Assembly (NCBI RefSeq): GCF_050624435.1
Contig: NC_134538.1
Span: forward strand, 111,984,437-112,048,436
Direction of reading: 5' to 3'
Origin: Tenrec ecaudatus
Lineage: Eukaryota > Chordata > Mammalia > Afrosoricida > Tenrecidae
Length of the DNA stretch: 64,000 nucleotides
Shown one piece after another: positions 49,000 through 60,700 of the stretch; the first letter of the stretch is position 1, and the number at the start of each line of letters is the position of its first letter. A program made the position numbers and the translations under genes. Under the pieces are notes generated by a model, which saw nothing but the letters and a program-made list of their open reading frames with translations, did not search any database and was not told the origin of the DNA.

Positions 49000-50630
49000 G
49001 GAAGATCCAGAATTATAGCTACAGTTAAAAAGCCTAAGGAGAAGAGCCCATCCACCATTTCTAGAACTAAATGAAGAAAAACATCAGGCTTGATGTTGCA
49101 CGATTGAAGGATTCTAGGGACAGAATATTGAATGAGACAGAAAGCATCAAAAGAAAATGGGAGGAATAAATTTGAAAGGAGTAAATTTGCTGGCAGTGTG
49201 TGTGGTTTTTGGATTGGTACCAGAACTGGTTGACATTCAACCATCCCAGGAGCTGTATCCCATGGTACTAAAGAAGTACAAGGTGCACAGGACGTACTTG
49301 CAAAAAACACTTCCAACAAACGCATCCATGCTGGAAGTGCTCAGTCATCGATGCCAAGAAAATTGGCCACCTGACCGGAAGAGAGAAACCTCTATGGGCA
49401 ATTTTTACGAAGAAAAGTGATCGGACAGAATGAAAATATTATTGAGCAATATCATTCATCTCACCAATTTTACTGATAATTCAAAATCCGTTGCAGGAGT
49501 AGATAGGCAGGGGCCTGCCTGGAACTCAAGCTAGATTGAGAAGAGGACATGGACTAAGGGACTGGGATTGCTGGCATCAGCTGGATCTTGTTTGAAAGCA
49601 AGGAGTCTCACTAAACATCACCTGTGTTCAATTGACTATGCCAAGGCATTCAACTCATAAAAACCATGGATAATGTTACAAAGAATGGGAGTTCCCGAAC
49701 CCTTTATTGTGCTCTTGTGGAACCAAGACGCAGTACTTGGAACAAAACAAGGGGACATTGCATGGTTTAAAATCAGGAAAGGTGCTCACCAGGGTTGTAT
49801 CTCCTCGCCATTGTCATTCAGTCCTGCGGAACAAATAGCAGCGGTCTACATGAAGGGGACACGCCATCAGGATGGAGCAGTAGGAAGCCCCAGTAACAGC
49901 CTTCACCATGCAGATGGCACAGTCTTGCTCGCTGAAAGTGAAGCGAACTTGAAGCCTTTACTGATGAAGATAAAAGAATAGAGCCTTCGGTATGGATTAC
50001 ACCGGCCACAAACCCATGTCTTCATAACTGCATCCGTAAGCAACATGAGGATGAAGGAGGAAAGGATTAAAATCGCCAGGATTTAATTTTACTTGGATCC
50101 ATAATCAACACCCCTGGAAGCAACAGTCATGACATCAAAGTATTTATTGATAAATCTGCTGTAAAACTTTAAAATGTTAAAAAGCAAAGCTACCACTCGG
50201 AGTACGAAGATGCCCCTAACCCCGAAGATGGTATTTTCAATGGTCTCTTAAACATGGAAAATCTGGACAATGAATAAGGAAGACCAAAAAAGTGGACGCA
50301 TTGGAATGGTGATATTGTCGAGAGTACAGCAATGACCATGGACTCCCAGAAGAGACGCTTGGAGGATGGGTGGTGATAATAATTACGTCTTACGTGTCTT
50401 GAACATGTTATCAAGGGGGACCAGTACCCGGAGAAAGGCGTCACTCTTTGTAAAAGAGGGTCAAAAACAAGGAGAGAAAAATCTCTCAACAGGATGCACT
50501 GCTACGGTGGCTGGACTGAAGGACTCAGACAGAGTAATGCTTGTGAAGATGGGGCAGGACTGGCTGCGGTTCCTGCTCTTGTGGACAGGGTCGCTGCGAG
50601 AAACAGCTGGACCACAACAAACCTGTTAGG
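49000..50630 (+). mobile_element. RTE/BovB-clade LINE, sense, about 1.6 kb
   Basis: The frame at 49673-49981 is RTE reverse transcriptase: GDIAWFKIRKGAHQGCISSP and then LHHADGTVLLAESEANLKPL. The catalytic YADD of the family is HADG here, so it is dead. The 3' part includes TTTTACTTGGATCCATAATC and a degraded 3' end (GATGGGGCAGGACTGGCTGC, then GGGTCGCTGCGAG). The start near 49000 is approximate. It is truncated compared with full-length RTE elements of roughly 3 kb. Confidence 0.85.
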
Positions 50631-52016
50631 GGGTAGGTGTGCTGATTGTGAGATTTCTTGCTTGGACCTTAGTCGCTAGAGCAGTGGGGGTTACAATCTA
50701 CACATCTGTCCGTGCACTTTACCTGGCTTGCCCATGTTTACAGCCCTGTGCTGAAGAACTCGGGGCCCAGAGCGCTCGTGTTGGCAAGTGCGGCCGAGAG
50801 AAGCTGAAGGCTGTAAAAACACACTGACTGAGTTACTGCCCTACTTTGGCCGTGGCATGGCCCGCTAGCCAATTTGTCTCCGCAGGAACATGGGACCATT
50901 TTATTTTACAACACACTTGAGTAAGAGAGTCTATCAATAGTTAAACTAGAGGCGAACGGGAGCACTTCAAATGCCGTAGACATACAAACAAACAAACGAA
51001 GGTCAATGATAGGCATATAGGTGCTGGTGTATTTTTTTGTATGTCATTTGGATTGGGCTTCTTAGTTTCTGTAATCTTGCAAAGATGGATAGGCTCAACT
51101 GGTTACAGCGAGAAAGGATGAGATGTTATTGTAGAAAAAATGGTTTTGAACTGGCTTATGGAAAATATTTTATAGCTGTTATTTTGCATACATTGTTTTA
51201 TTTTTAAGATTTCTCCAGGGATTACATGCTAGATGATGCACTTTCAAATTGACAACAAAGCTTACGGCAAGGAAGACGAAGATGACAAAAACTGCTAGTT
51301 TGTGCATTTTTTCAGAGTGCTAGCAGGGTACGAAATAACAATAGCCAGAGGTCAAAATCTAGCTCTCAGAGACACAGTTTTCTTAAGAGTCAGACACAAG
51401 TGTAAGTGTCTTGTTTCCGAGAGCTGTGATCAGTCTGAATGTTGGAGGCGTCAGCTGGGTCTCTGAACCGCCCACCTGATACTGTCTTCCTCAGACTGTC
51501 ACTTTTCATCAGTGGGTTAAGTGTATTTTCTTTCTTATCAGCCTTGCCTCAGCCTTTATCGTGAGCAGATGCCCGTTCTGAGCACACTTAGCTAGCATTC
51601 CTGCTAGCTTCAGTCACAGCAGAATTCATTTTGTCATCTTCCACTGTTGAATCTATTACTCGATCTACCCCACCTGCTCCTCAAATTCTAGGTTCTTGTT
51701 TGCATATGAGATTTCAAGGACTGGTGAGCACCGTTGTCTTTGAGCATCTGGTGGGTTTGGAATGATTGATTAGTTTGCTGATTCAAATGCTTAGAGAATG
51801 AAGCAAAGAATTCCTAACACCTGACTCCTCACTTTTATTTCCTCCAAGGCCAGTACTGTTGGCTTTTAGCGACGTGGTCATTATTATTGGATGTTTTAAA
51901 AATGGTTATCAGTATGTCTTGATTATCGACACCCTGGTAATGCAGCCTGCGGCTTCCCTTCTAATTTTGATTCTCAAAAGCACAGGGACTAGATCATATT
52001 CATATTTCTCTTGGTC

Positions 52017-52158
52017 GTGAGCTAAATTAGTGCCCCCTCCAAGATAGGCCCTATCCTTTCCTTTGAATCTCTGAATGTTGCTCTATTTGAAAAAAAGGAC
52101 CTTTGCAGATGTAATTGGGTTACGGTCATTGAGATGAGGACATACTCCTGGATTACCT
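52017..52158 (+). mobile_element. MaLR-type LTR fragment
   Basis: It reads GTGCCCCCTCCAAGATAGGC, then GGACCTTTGCAGATGTAATT and GAGATGAGGACATACTCCTG. This is the typical 5' part of MLT1/MST LTRs. Confidence 0.65.
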
Positions 52159-52159
52159 T

Positions 52160-52362
52160 CTCTCACTGCCATTGACTCAATTCTCACTCATAGCAACCCG
52201 GTAGCACTGACTCTATAGGACAGAACTGCCCATGGGGTGTTTCCAAGACTGTCACTCTTGGTTGGAGGAGCCTCCTCTTTTTCCTGCTGGGTTTTAAACT
52301 ATAGACCTTGCAGTTATTAGCTCAATGCATAACCCACTATATGCCACGAGGGGTCCTTTGGA
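52160..52362 (-). repeat. AfroSINE, antisense
   Basis: It reads CTGCCATTGACTCAATTCTC, then CTATAGGACAGAACTGCCCA, then CTATATGCCACGAGGGGTCC. Confidence 0.85.
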
Positions 52363-52407
52363 TTATCTTGGTGCACCTTAAATTCAATAAGGTGTCTCTA
52401 TTGATCT

Positions 52408-52550
52408 AAGGATCCCTGTTTGTGTAGAGGTTATGCATTGGGCTGCAGTTCTCTGGTGGGCAGTTTGAAACCACCAGCAGCTCTGCGAGAGGAAGACGGG
52501 ACTTTCTACTCCCTAGAACAGTTACAGTCTCAGAAACCCAGAGGGGTATC
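52408..52550 (+). repeat. AfroSINE, 3'-truncated
   Basis: It reads GGATCCCTGTTTGTGTAGAG, then TTGAAACCACCAGCAGCTCT, then ACAGTCTCAGAAACCCAGAG. It lies close to the inverted copy at 52160. Confidence 0.85.
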
Positions 52551-53489
52551 TAGGAGGCAGCATTGCCTCAGTGGCAGTGAGGATGGAGGATAAGAGGCAC
52601 ACGGAGGCAGAGATTGGAGTGAGGTAGTCCCAAGCCAAAAAGCTGGCAATCAAAGAAGCTCGAAGATGAATGGGATGGATTCTGTAGGGAATGCATGCTT
52701 CAGTCAGGAGTGCAGCTTCACTGATAGTTGGGTTTTGGACGTGCAGCTCTGGAGATGGTACCTTCCAGCCAACCAGTTTGTGGTAGTTGTTACAATTGCC
52801 CGAGGAAGTGAAACCCCTCTCCCCATGGGTCCTGGCACGGGACCTGGCAGGTTGGGTCTCAGAAACGCTTACTACATGAATAAATGGTTCTTGACGAAAA
52901 AGTTTCAAGGACAATAGACACGCTTTTCTTGTTCACTCCTTTATTTAGGTTAGTACAATAGTCAAGTTTAGTGACAAACCCATGTGCTCACACATTGCTC
53001 CTGGGTCTCTGGAAAGGATGGGAACATAAAACATTGTTCATTGTTGTTGCCTCATTCAGCTATGGATAGTCTTCTTTTCCAGTGGAATGCAAAGACCCGT
53101 TTCCAGCGTCCTTACTACCAATTCAGGTTCTTTGGGGGAACTGAGAGCCATCCCACCTTTCTGGGCAGGTTCTGCGTGTAGAGCCCCGCTTTGGCAATTG
53201 CCGGACTGCCATGCTACTTTGACATAGAATGGACAACCAGGATCTGTGTTGGCATATGACATGGTTCGATCTGTCAGGTGTTGCCAGCCAGTCTTTGACC
53301 ATTGTGAGCTGCAAGGAAGGGTTGGTCGCTGGTAGGGTAACAAATTGTGTTCAAACATGTATAGCTGCAAAGGGAAGCCAAGTTAGACCATTTCTTTTGA
53401 CATTAAAAGTAGAAAAGTAGAAATGATTTGAGGTCAACATATTAAAATTATCTTAAGTAATTCAAAAAGAACAAACCATTATCCACCAT

Positions 53490-53960
53490 GCTGGAAAACC
53501 CTGAAGGTTTTATTGTCAATGTCTTTATATTAATACAGATGCTTTTTAAATTTTGGGCTGAGAAAAACAATGTTACACATAAAGTAACTTTAATATACAA
53601 TATAGAAATGCATCCTAAATTAGTTACAACAAGGACCTACAAAAACTTTATAGGAAAAAAAGTTACCTAATATTGCCACCATATTGTTTAATAGCCTGAC
53701 CCTGTCAGACTCTGTTACCATTGCTCAGCTCTGTAAGCAATGGTTATTTCCATGTAACCGGGGATTGTTAATAATAGGGGCACTAAAATCAGTCTAAAAA
53801 TGTCTAGCATATCACTACTGTACAGTCCTCAAAAATAATTTATTGTACTGTTTCTAAAAAAGGTACAAGGGTTGTTCATTTGCTCTGTTTTCATTTTCTG
53901 GAGCTGCACGTGACACTTTTGTCTAACAGTCTAAAACACAATAACAACTGCAATTCACAA
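53490..53960 (-). other. GRM3: GRM3 3' UTR
   Basis: Unique AT-rich sequence after the GRM3 stop codon. AATAAA on the - strand at 53509-53514 (inside GACAATAAAACC) gives a likely 3' end near 53490. A second AATAAA occurs near 53838. Confidence 0.65.
53509..53514 (-). terminator. Likely GRM3 poly(A) signal
   Basis: AATAAA on the - strand, about 450 bp after the stop codon. Confidence 0.55.
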
Positions 53961-54034
53961 TCACAGGGATGAGGTGGTGGAGTCGAGAACTTCCCGCCCG
54001 TTGCACACTGTTGGGACATACGTGCTGGCGGAGG
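53961..54034 (-). CDS. GRM3: GRM3 last coding exon, 74 bp
   Basis: It completes a split serine codon (T|CC), then reads SASTYVPTVCNGREVLDSTT and SSL, followed by TGA (53961-53963). The acceptor is GTGTTCCAG on the - strand. The C-terminal SSL fits a class I PDZ-binding motif. Confidence 0.96.
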
Positions 54035-57000
54035 CTGGAACACACAATCAGGACAAAAGAGTCAGTTAGCTGAGCAGGCCCACGGACAACGGCCCAGGTA
54101 ATCTCAGAAACACGTTAACATCATTTTAAAAGTTGTTTGAACCTTGGCTTTAGAAGATGATAAATGATTCAATAAGGTAGCAGGTAAACTTTCTAAAGTT
54201 GTTCTGCCTAATATTAGTTTCCTTCCTAGAACATACCCCAACTAAGAAAATGTCTAGAAGCACAATCCTTGTTGAAAGATATTAACTCTGATAAACTGGT
54301 TAAAATACAAGGTGAAAAATTGAACACTCACCATCATTTTCTTCAAGATAGTGATATTAAATACTCATTTCACAACAAGATGGGATGTTCTGCTTAGAGA
54401 TAACGTTTATATCATCCCACAAATCATCTTTCAATTTCACGTTAAGAATGGTTTGACGCATTTTTCATGCTCAGGAGGATGAACTCAGTGAAAACATTAG
54501 GGAGAGCTGGAGATTGAGAATTTCAATTTCAGGACAACCTTCAGAAAAGAAGACATTCCAAAAGGCTTTTGTGAATGACAATAGTGTCATGGTGTCCAGC
54601 TAGTCTGGGAAGGTACATTCATCCTCTTTCCTGACATTTAGCTTTCCCAGAGTCAATTCTTAGCTATTCACTTGTTGGTAAGGCTTTGCTTTTGTGAAAA
54701 ATCTAGGCACAGGCAAGTGCACAGCTATATAACTGTTTGCATTATGAAAGTAGAAGTTTCCAGAGGAAAACACAAAAAAATTTTAACTCCAAAAACTGTT
54801 CTGCAAATGGGAGGCTCTTGGGCAGCTTTATTTGGGGTCAGATGGGCTTTCCGCTGTTCATGCCATGTTGTGGCAATGACCATCAGCTATCCCTGCAGAG
54901 AGAACTGGCTCAGGTTGTGAGCTCACCATGGTAAGCCTGCTGCCGTTGACATTTTGACTAATCTCTTTATCTTCTCCAGGATCAAGTTTTATTACTTTGC
55001 AGAGGTTTTTCATTTTCAGAGATTGAGAAGAATGATGTGTCATGGGGGAAAGACAAGGGGAACTGGTGTGCTAAGGCCACCCCCCCCCCCTCTCTCTCTG
55101 CCCTGGAGAGGCTAAGACCCTTTCTACTTGCAGTCCTTAAGACTGTATCACAACCCACTCTGACGATCCCAGGCTATTGGGGAATTTGATGGAACGCTGT
55201 TCTTGCAAGTGTGCACCTGCAGCTGGCTTGCTTCTTGCATTCTGATTGCTTAAAGACGACAGAATGCATTTTGACCATGTAGGTAGGGTACATCAGGGCG
55301 GCATGAGAAATCTTCAGGGTCTCCTTGAACAGTCTTTTCCTTACACTCCATGGACATCATGACAAAGTTCACAGCACATCTTCACGTCATTTACCTGCTT
55401 CATGGGAGCACTAAAGGGAATCCCCTATGTCAGAATATCTAGATGATTTTGGAGGAAAATAATATAACTTTAGAGTCCCCTTATGAGTGATAATAGCACC
55501 CAACACACGAGCCTCTTTCTGCAACCCCCTGGCCCCAAAACTCTTGGCATGCGCAGAGGAACTGCACCTTGCATTTTTACGCTTCTCTTTTATGGTTTCC
55601 TCGGTAGCTTTTGCCAATACACTTTAGTATGTAAAACATATTCTCATTTTTGCACATATAGAAGGAATTGTTTTATGACTTTACTATCTCAATTGCTTTG
55701 TCTTTCATAAATATTTTGCATACCCCTCCCATGTGAGCCCAGCTGTTATTCCCCAGGGTAGTAAACTATGTGGAAGAGCAATGTGCTGTCATCTGTGTGT
55801 GTGTGTGTGTGTGCACGTAATGAGCTTTTGATATCCTTCTGATGAAATTCTCATGAAGACTTTTAATGGTGTAAGTGTAACTCATTCTCTAAAGTAGAGT
55901 TAAACAAATTTATGTAACCATTTTTTTTTTGCCTGAAATAAGAGGCATGAAAAAGTTCCAGGTTCAGTTAAAGTTCCTGATGAATAAACACAATTGAGAT
56001 TTTTTTCCCAGTGATTAAATCTGCCTATTTGTATTCGAAACAATGTAGCTAAAACTTGATGTAAATTTTTCCTTTTTCCCGCTTTTTTGGTTTAATGAAT
56101 ATCATTTATCAAGTATGAAATCTTTATTCTATATGTTTCATGTGTAAAGAATAAATGTACAGTAGATCTTGGTTAACAAAAAAGAGGCACGCAGGTTTAT
56201 TTTTGGCTTTCCTAGGATTTAGGATGATGGCTTACTCTTATTCTAGGCTAAGGTGGCGTATTTTGCCATTCACAGTGAGCACTTGAAGCTAGCTGAAAAA
56301 TTCCCAGTCTTTCCACCACCGCTGATCATAGAAGGAACGCTCACACCCTTCAAAAGACATTTTTTTCTTGCTTCACAAGCTTGGCGCAGCATTGGGGATC
56401 AATGCAATCAAGTAGCAGCTCCGCCTTGCTCTGTGGGATCTGCTTCTCTTCCCCAGGAGGCCACAGGCCAGCAAGGTTTGGAGAAATGACCCTCTTTTTC
56501 TTCAGGTGACGGGCCTCTCAGTCAAGGCTAAGCATGTTCATTTCATAGCTTCTTATGGATGCCAAGTCTGTTGGTCAGTTTAGCGCTGAGACGTGGTTCC
56601 TGAGAATCAGTGTGTTACTATAACTGCGTAATCCATCTGCCTCAGGGAAAAAAATAAACATTTAAACAGAACAGACATTCCACTCTGACCCCATCTGTTC
56701 CATTTCCTTGCTCCTGGTGACCCGAACGACTTTTCCCAGGATGTCTGCTTGCTTAAATTGTTCAATGCCTGGAGTCCACTTTCCGCTGGCTAGTTGCTCT
56801 CTTGTCTTTCAGAACCCCTTTTATGACTCTTTACCTTATTCCACTTGTGCTGGAGCCTCTTGTTCCCACTCCAGAAGGTCATCTAGTGACTACTGCGTGC
56901 CAGCAGGCAGATCACGAGTTTACTTCCCCCTGGCTTGGTAGCCTCGATAGAGAGAGAGCCCGTGATCAAGAAACAGGGACTAGGAGTTGAGGGCAATCTG

Positions 57001-57661
57001 GATTGGACATCCGTCTCCCTACTGATCTGGCTGATAGGCAGGTGTGCCCTTCCTCCCTCCCTGCTCTATGTGTGTCCCTTCATGAGGAGGCTGTCTGAGT
57101 GATTGAGGAGGACCATCCTGTCAGTCAAGGGTGTGTGAGTAACGCGGGGCTTTCCTGTTAGAACCTCCAAACAAGCTCTGCAGAAAGATGGACCAATTCT
57201 CAAGAGAGGTGTTTGCCTTTTACGATCCAAGTCATGATCTCAAACTGTTCATAGCAGATCGACGAGGAAATGATATTCGCTTGAAGTTGGTAAGACCAGG
57301 ATTTTGTTCCCCAATATGGAGTTAGATCCATGGTATGGAGTCGATTCCAGCTTATAGTGACCCTAAATTGGGGTCTCCCAGACTGCGTCTTTCCATGAGG
57401 GGCTGGTGGGTTTGAGTTGTCAGTATCGTGGTTAGCAGCCCAACTCCAGGAGCAATGTGGAAAAGCAAAATATTTCTTCATGCCGTGATTCCTTCTTACA
57501 AGGCAAGAGTCAGGAAAACAGAGGGAAAGAAACATCATGTGCCCTTTTTACAGCTTGAGTACCTTAGCAGAAAGTTTACTTTGTCCTTGACTGCATCTTG
57601 ATAAATTCCAACCAAATGCCTTACTACAGTTTTGGCACTTGATGTCATCTTCCTGATGCTA

Positions 57662-57730
<69 letters not shown>

Positions 57731-60700
57731 CCTCCTTCGGGAAGAACACAAGTGGATGGATAATGGTAATTGGCAGTGAAAGGACAGTCGTTCTGTGTAC
57801 TATTCCATGAATACTGTACTCTCTTCTCCTCTTCATTGCCAGACACCTCTGGCTGCTCCTCTCTTTTATGGCGATGCATTCCCCAGACCAGGATCAGAAA
57901 CTCGTTCACCCTGAAGTCCAAACAACTGGTATTAGCAGCACATGCTACGAGACCTAGCGATCCAAGTCTGTTCAGCTGTCATCGATCAATGGCAGGCATA
58001 CGTCTTCCTCTCTCATGAGTGAATTCTGCTTCCTTCCTTTACATTTTCTCCCCTGTACTAATACTCTATGTACTTCCTCTGCTGTCACTCTGGCTTCAAT
58101 CACTCAACACAAAGGTTTCCAACCTGATCTCTTTCACGGCCCCTCTCTTGTTTTTCTGCCCACACAGTCACCAAGAGACTTTAAAGGGCAGCTCATGCCA
58201 CCCCTCTGCTGAAACCCGTCTACTGACTTCCCATTTCTCTCATCAGGAGAGCACTTTTTTTTTTTTTAACAACGACCTCTAAAGTATTCACAGTCTACTT
58301 GCTCTCTGTCCCTGTCTCCTCCCACTTTCATCCTCATTCATTTCCAATCTGGCCACATTGACTCTGCTATTCTCCCAAATGTGGACCTTTTCATGTGCTG
58401 TCCTTCTCCTTCAAATGTGTTCCTAGAGATCCCGCATGAGTCACGCCCTTCATTGGTGTCAGGTCCCTCTGCAAACGTCACCTGACCAAAGAGGCCTTCC
58501 CTGGATACCTTGTAGGAAAGAAGTCTCTCCTTCTCAGAATATTCGATTTGCCTCTGCCCTGCTAGTTGATCCATTTTTCCAGGCCACTTTTCACCACTTG
58601 ATGTCTTGCATATTATTTATTAGTTTATCTTTGTGCTTTCTTTCCCCATTAGGATATTAACAATATGTAAGGAAAGTTTGTATATGTTATTCATTATTAC
58701 TTCCTCAATGCCTAGAACTGAGCCATCTAAATTTTTCTTGAATGAGTAAATATCCATTGGATTAGTCATATTTATTTGCTAAGGAGCTCTCTCCCAACAT
58801 CTCTGGAATTATGCCAAGTAAGGCAGCCATCTTAACTTGCTGCTCATGAGTAGGGATCTCTCTGCTGAAAGCACAGTCTCCCCATGTAGGGAAGTTCTCC
58901 AGAGACTTTCACCTAAACTGACAAAAACAAAGTGGGAAGGAGAAATAACATGTAATGAATTGATCTTAGACTGTTTGCACGTGTTGCTTTCAAGTACTGA
59001 CAGAAGCTTGCTCCAGTAAAGATGTATAGTCTGAGAAACCTTATATAGGATTGTTATGAACTGGGAAAGACTTGATACCAGTGGGTTAGGTATTGGATTA
59101 CATCATACCCCCCCCTCTCTTGCTCATATATATATTCTGAATAAATTGAAATGGGTATGGCTTTAGGTATATCTCATAGAATAGTATCTCATTCAGAAAT
59201 CCTTTCTGGAATATTAGGTTTACATTATTTTCAAGTGTTGGGTAAATAAGGGGCTATATAGTATAATTTAATTCAAGTAACTGATACTTGTTTTTAAAGC
59301 ACTATTTAGGTTAGAGCAATTATGTGCCTTTGAGATAAATGCCGGTAGTTAGAAAGACACCATTAGTAATATTCCTTTGCCTTCATCAAGTACCATATCC
59401 AAGAACCCTCAAGATGGATGTGTCTGCGAGATCACACTTGCTCAGTGTGCAGCTTGTTTGTGTGGACCATTGAGGTCGCGCACAGACATGTTTGTTCTGC
59501 GCTTCTTGGAACAAGACCTTTTAGAGGAATTCAAGTGTGCATGCATGTGAGAAAACAGGCTATCATCAGCTGTATGGCTGAAGGAGCGCATTTAACTAAG
59601 ACAAACAACAAAGTCATTGAACTTGTAATAGGCTAAGTTTCTCATGTTAAGTGTTGGGCTGCTAATTGCAAAGTCAGTGGTTCAAGCATCTCCACAGGAC
59701 AAAGATGGGGCTGCCTATTCCTATAAACATTTACTATCTCAGCAGTTCTACACTTCAGAATCGATTCAGTAGCAGCCAGCATGTGAGGTTCTCATGGTCA
59801 GAGTAGACACGGAGTGGAACACAGTCAGGAGCTGCGGAAGACAAGCCCAGGAAGGCCAGAGGAACCTTGTAACAGCTTCCTAGCATTTTTCTATCATGTC
59901 AGTTACCAAGTCTTTAGAGTATGTGTTAGGAAGGGTCCTGGTTTATTCACCTACACATGAAGTTATTATAATAATAGGCTGTAGGGCCCCTTCTAGCTTG
60001 TCTTTGTGGTCATCGCTGTGAGGGAAGGCATGCTATTTTTGGTTGGGGGAAGATCAACAGGGTAAAATGACAGGTCAAAGGGGAAATACTGCAAGAATTG
60101 GAAAAGCTCATTTGTGGGTCAAATATGATGGAAGTATCAGCACAGAAGAAACAAGATCACGAACACCAGTTCTTCCGCATGATGTGAACCTCACTGCCGC
60201 AGAGTCCGCTCTGACCGACAGTGACCCTGTCGGGTGGCTAGAGCTGTCCCTGTGGGGTTGCTGGTCTGTCACGCTTTATGGCATCAGAAAGCCTCGTCTT
60301 TCTCCCGCAGAGAGACTGGTAGTTGGTAGCTGCTGGCCTTGAGCTGAGCAGCCCGACTCCTACCCATGACGTCACCAGGGCTGCTCATGGATGTTGGGTT
60401 CTCTCTTTGACAGCTGGAGAGGAGCTGTTCGCCAATCCTCGGTGAGGCAGGAAAAGAAAGAAAAGGGGCTGAGCTTCTTAGGGGTGCTGTAGACTTTCAT
60501 ACCTAAGGGAAATGGGATTGACACTTAGCTGATTTGGATGCGCTGGATGTATTTTGCCTGGAGCAGGGGCCTAACTTGCTGATTGCTCCAGACGCTCCTG
60601 CACTGTCCAGGGCAGATTTATGTTGGTAATATACTCCTGCCTGTGGAGTGGAAGACGCTCAGTTCCGTCGGTGGTGCCAAATAGCTTGCTAATTTTCCCA

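Larger units (their letters stand above)
45979..53489. other. Intergenic space between convergent ELAPOR2 and GRM3
   Basis: It contains a hAT-like fragment (48005-48290), SINEs (48722, 52160, 52408), an RTE copy (49000-50630) and a MaLR fragment (52017). The unassigned stretches 45979-48000, 50640-52010 and 52560-53489 show no gene I can support. Confidence 0.6.

Noticed and set aside
49157-49420. 87-residue frame read as a possible small gene
   Set aside because: It overlaps the RTE remnant; parts match the RTE polyprotein upstream of the reverse transcriptase.
57535-57921. 128-residue - strand frame with an RE repeat
   Set aside because: Translation of the (CT)31 tract.
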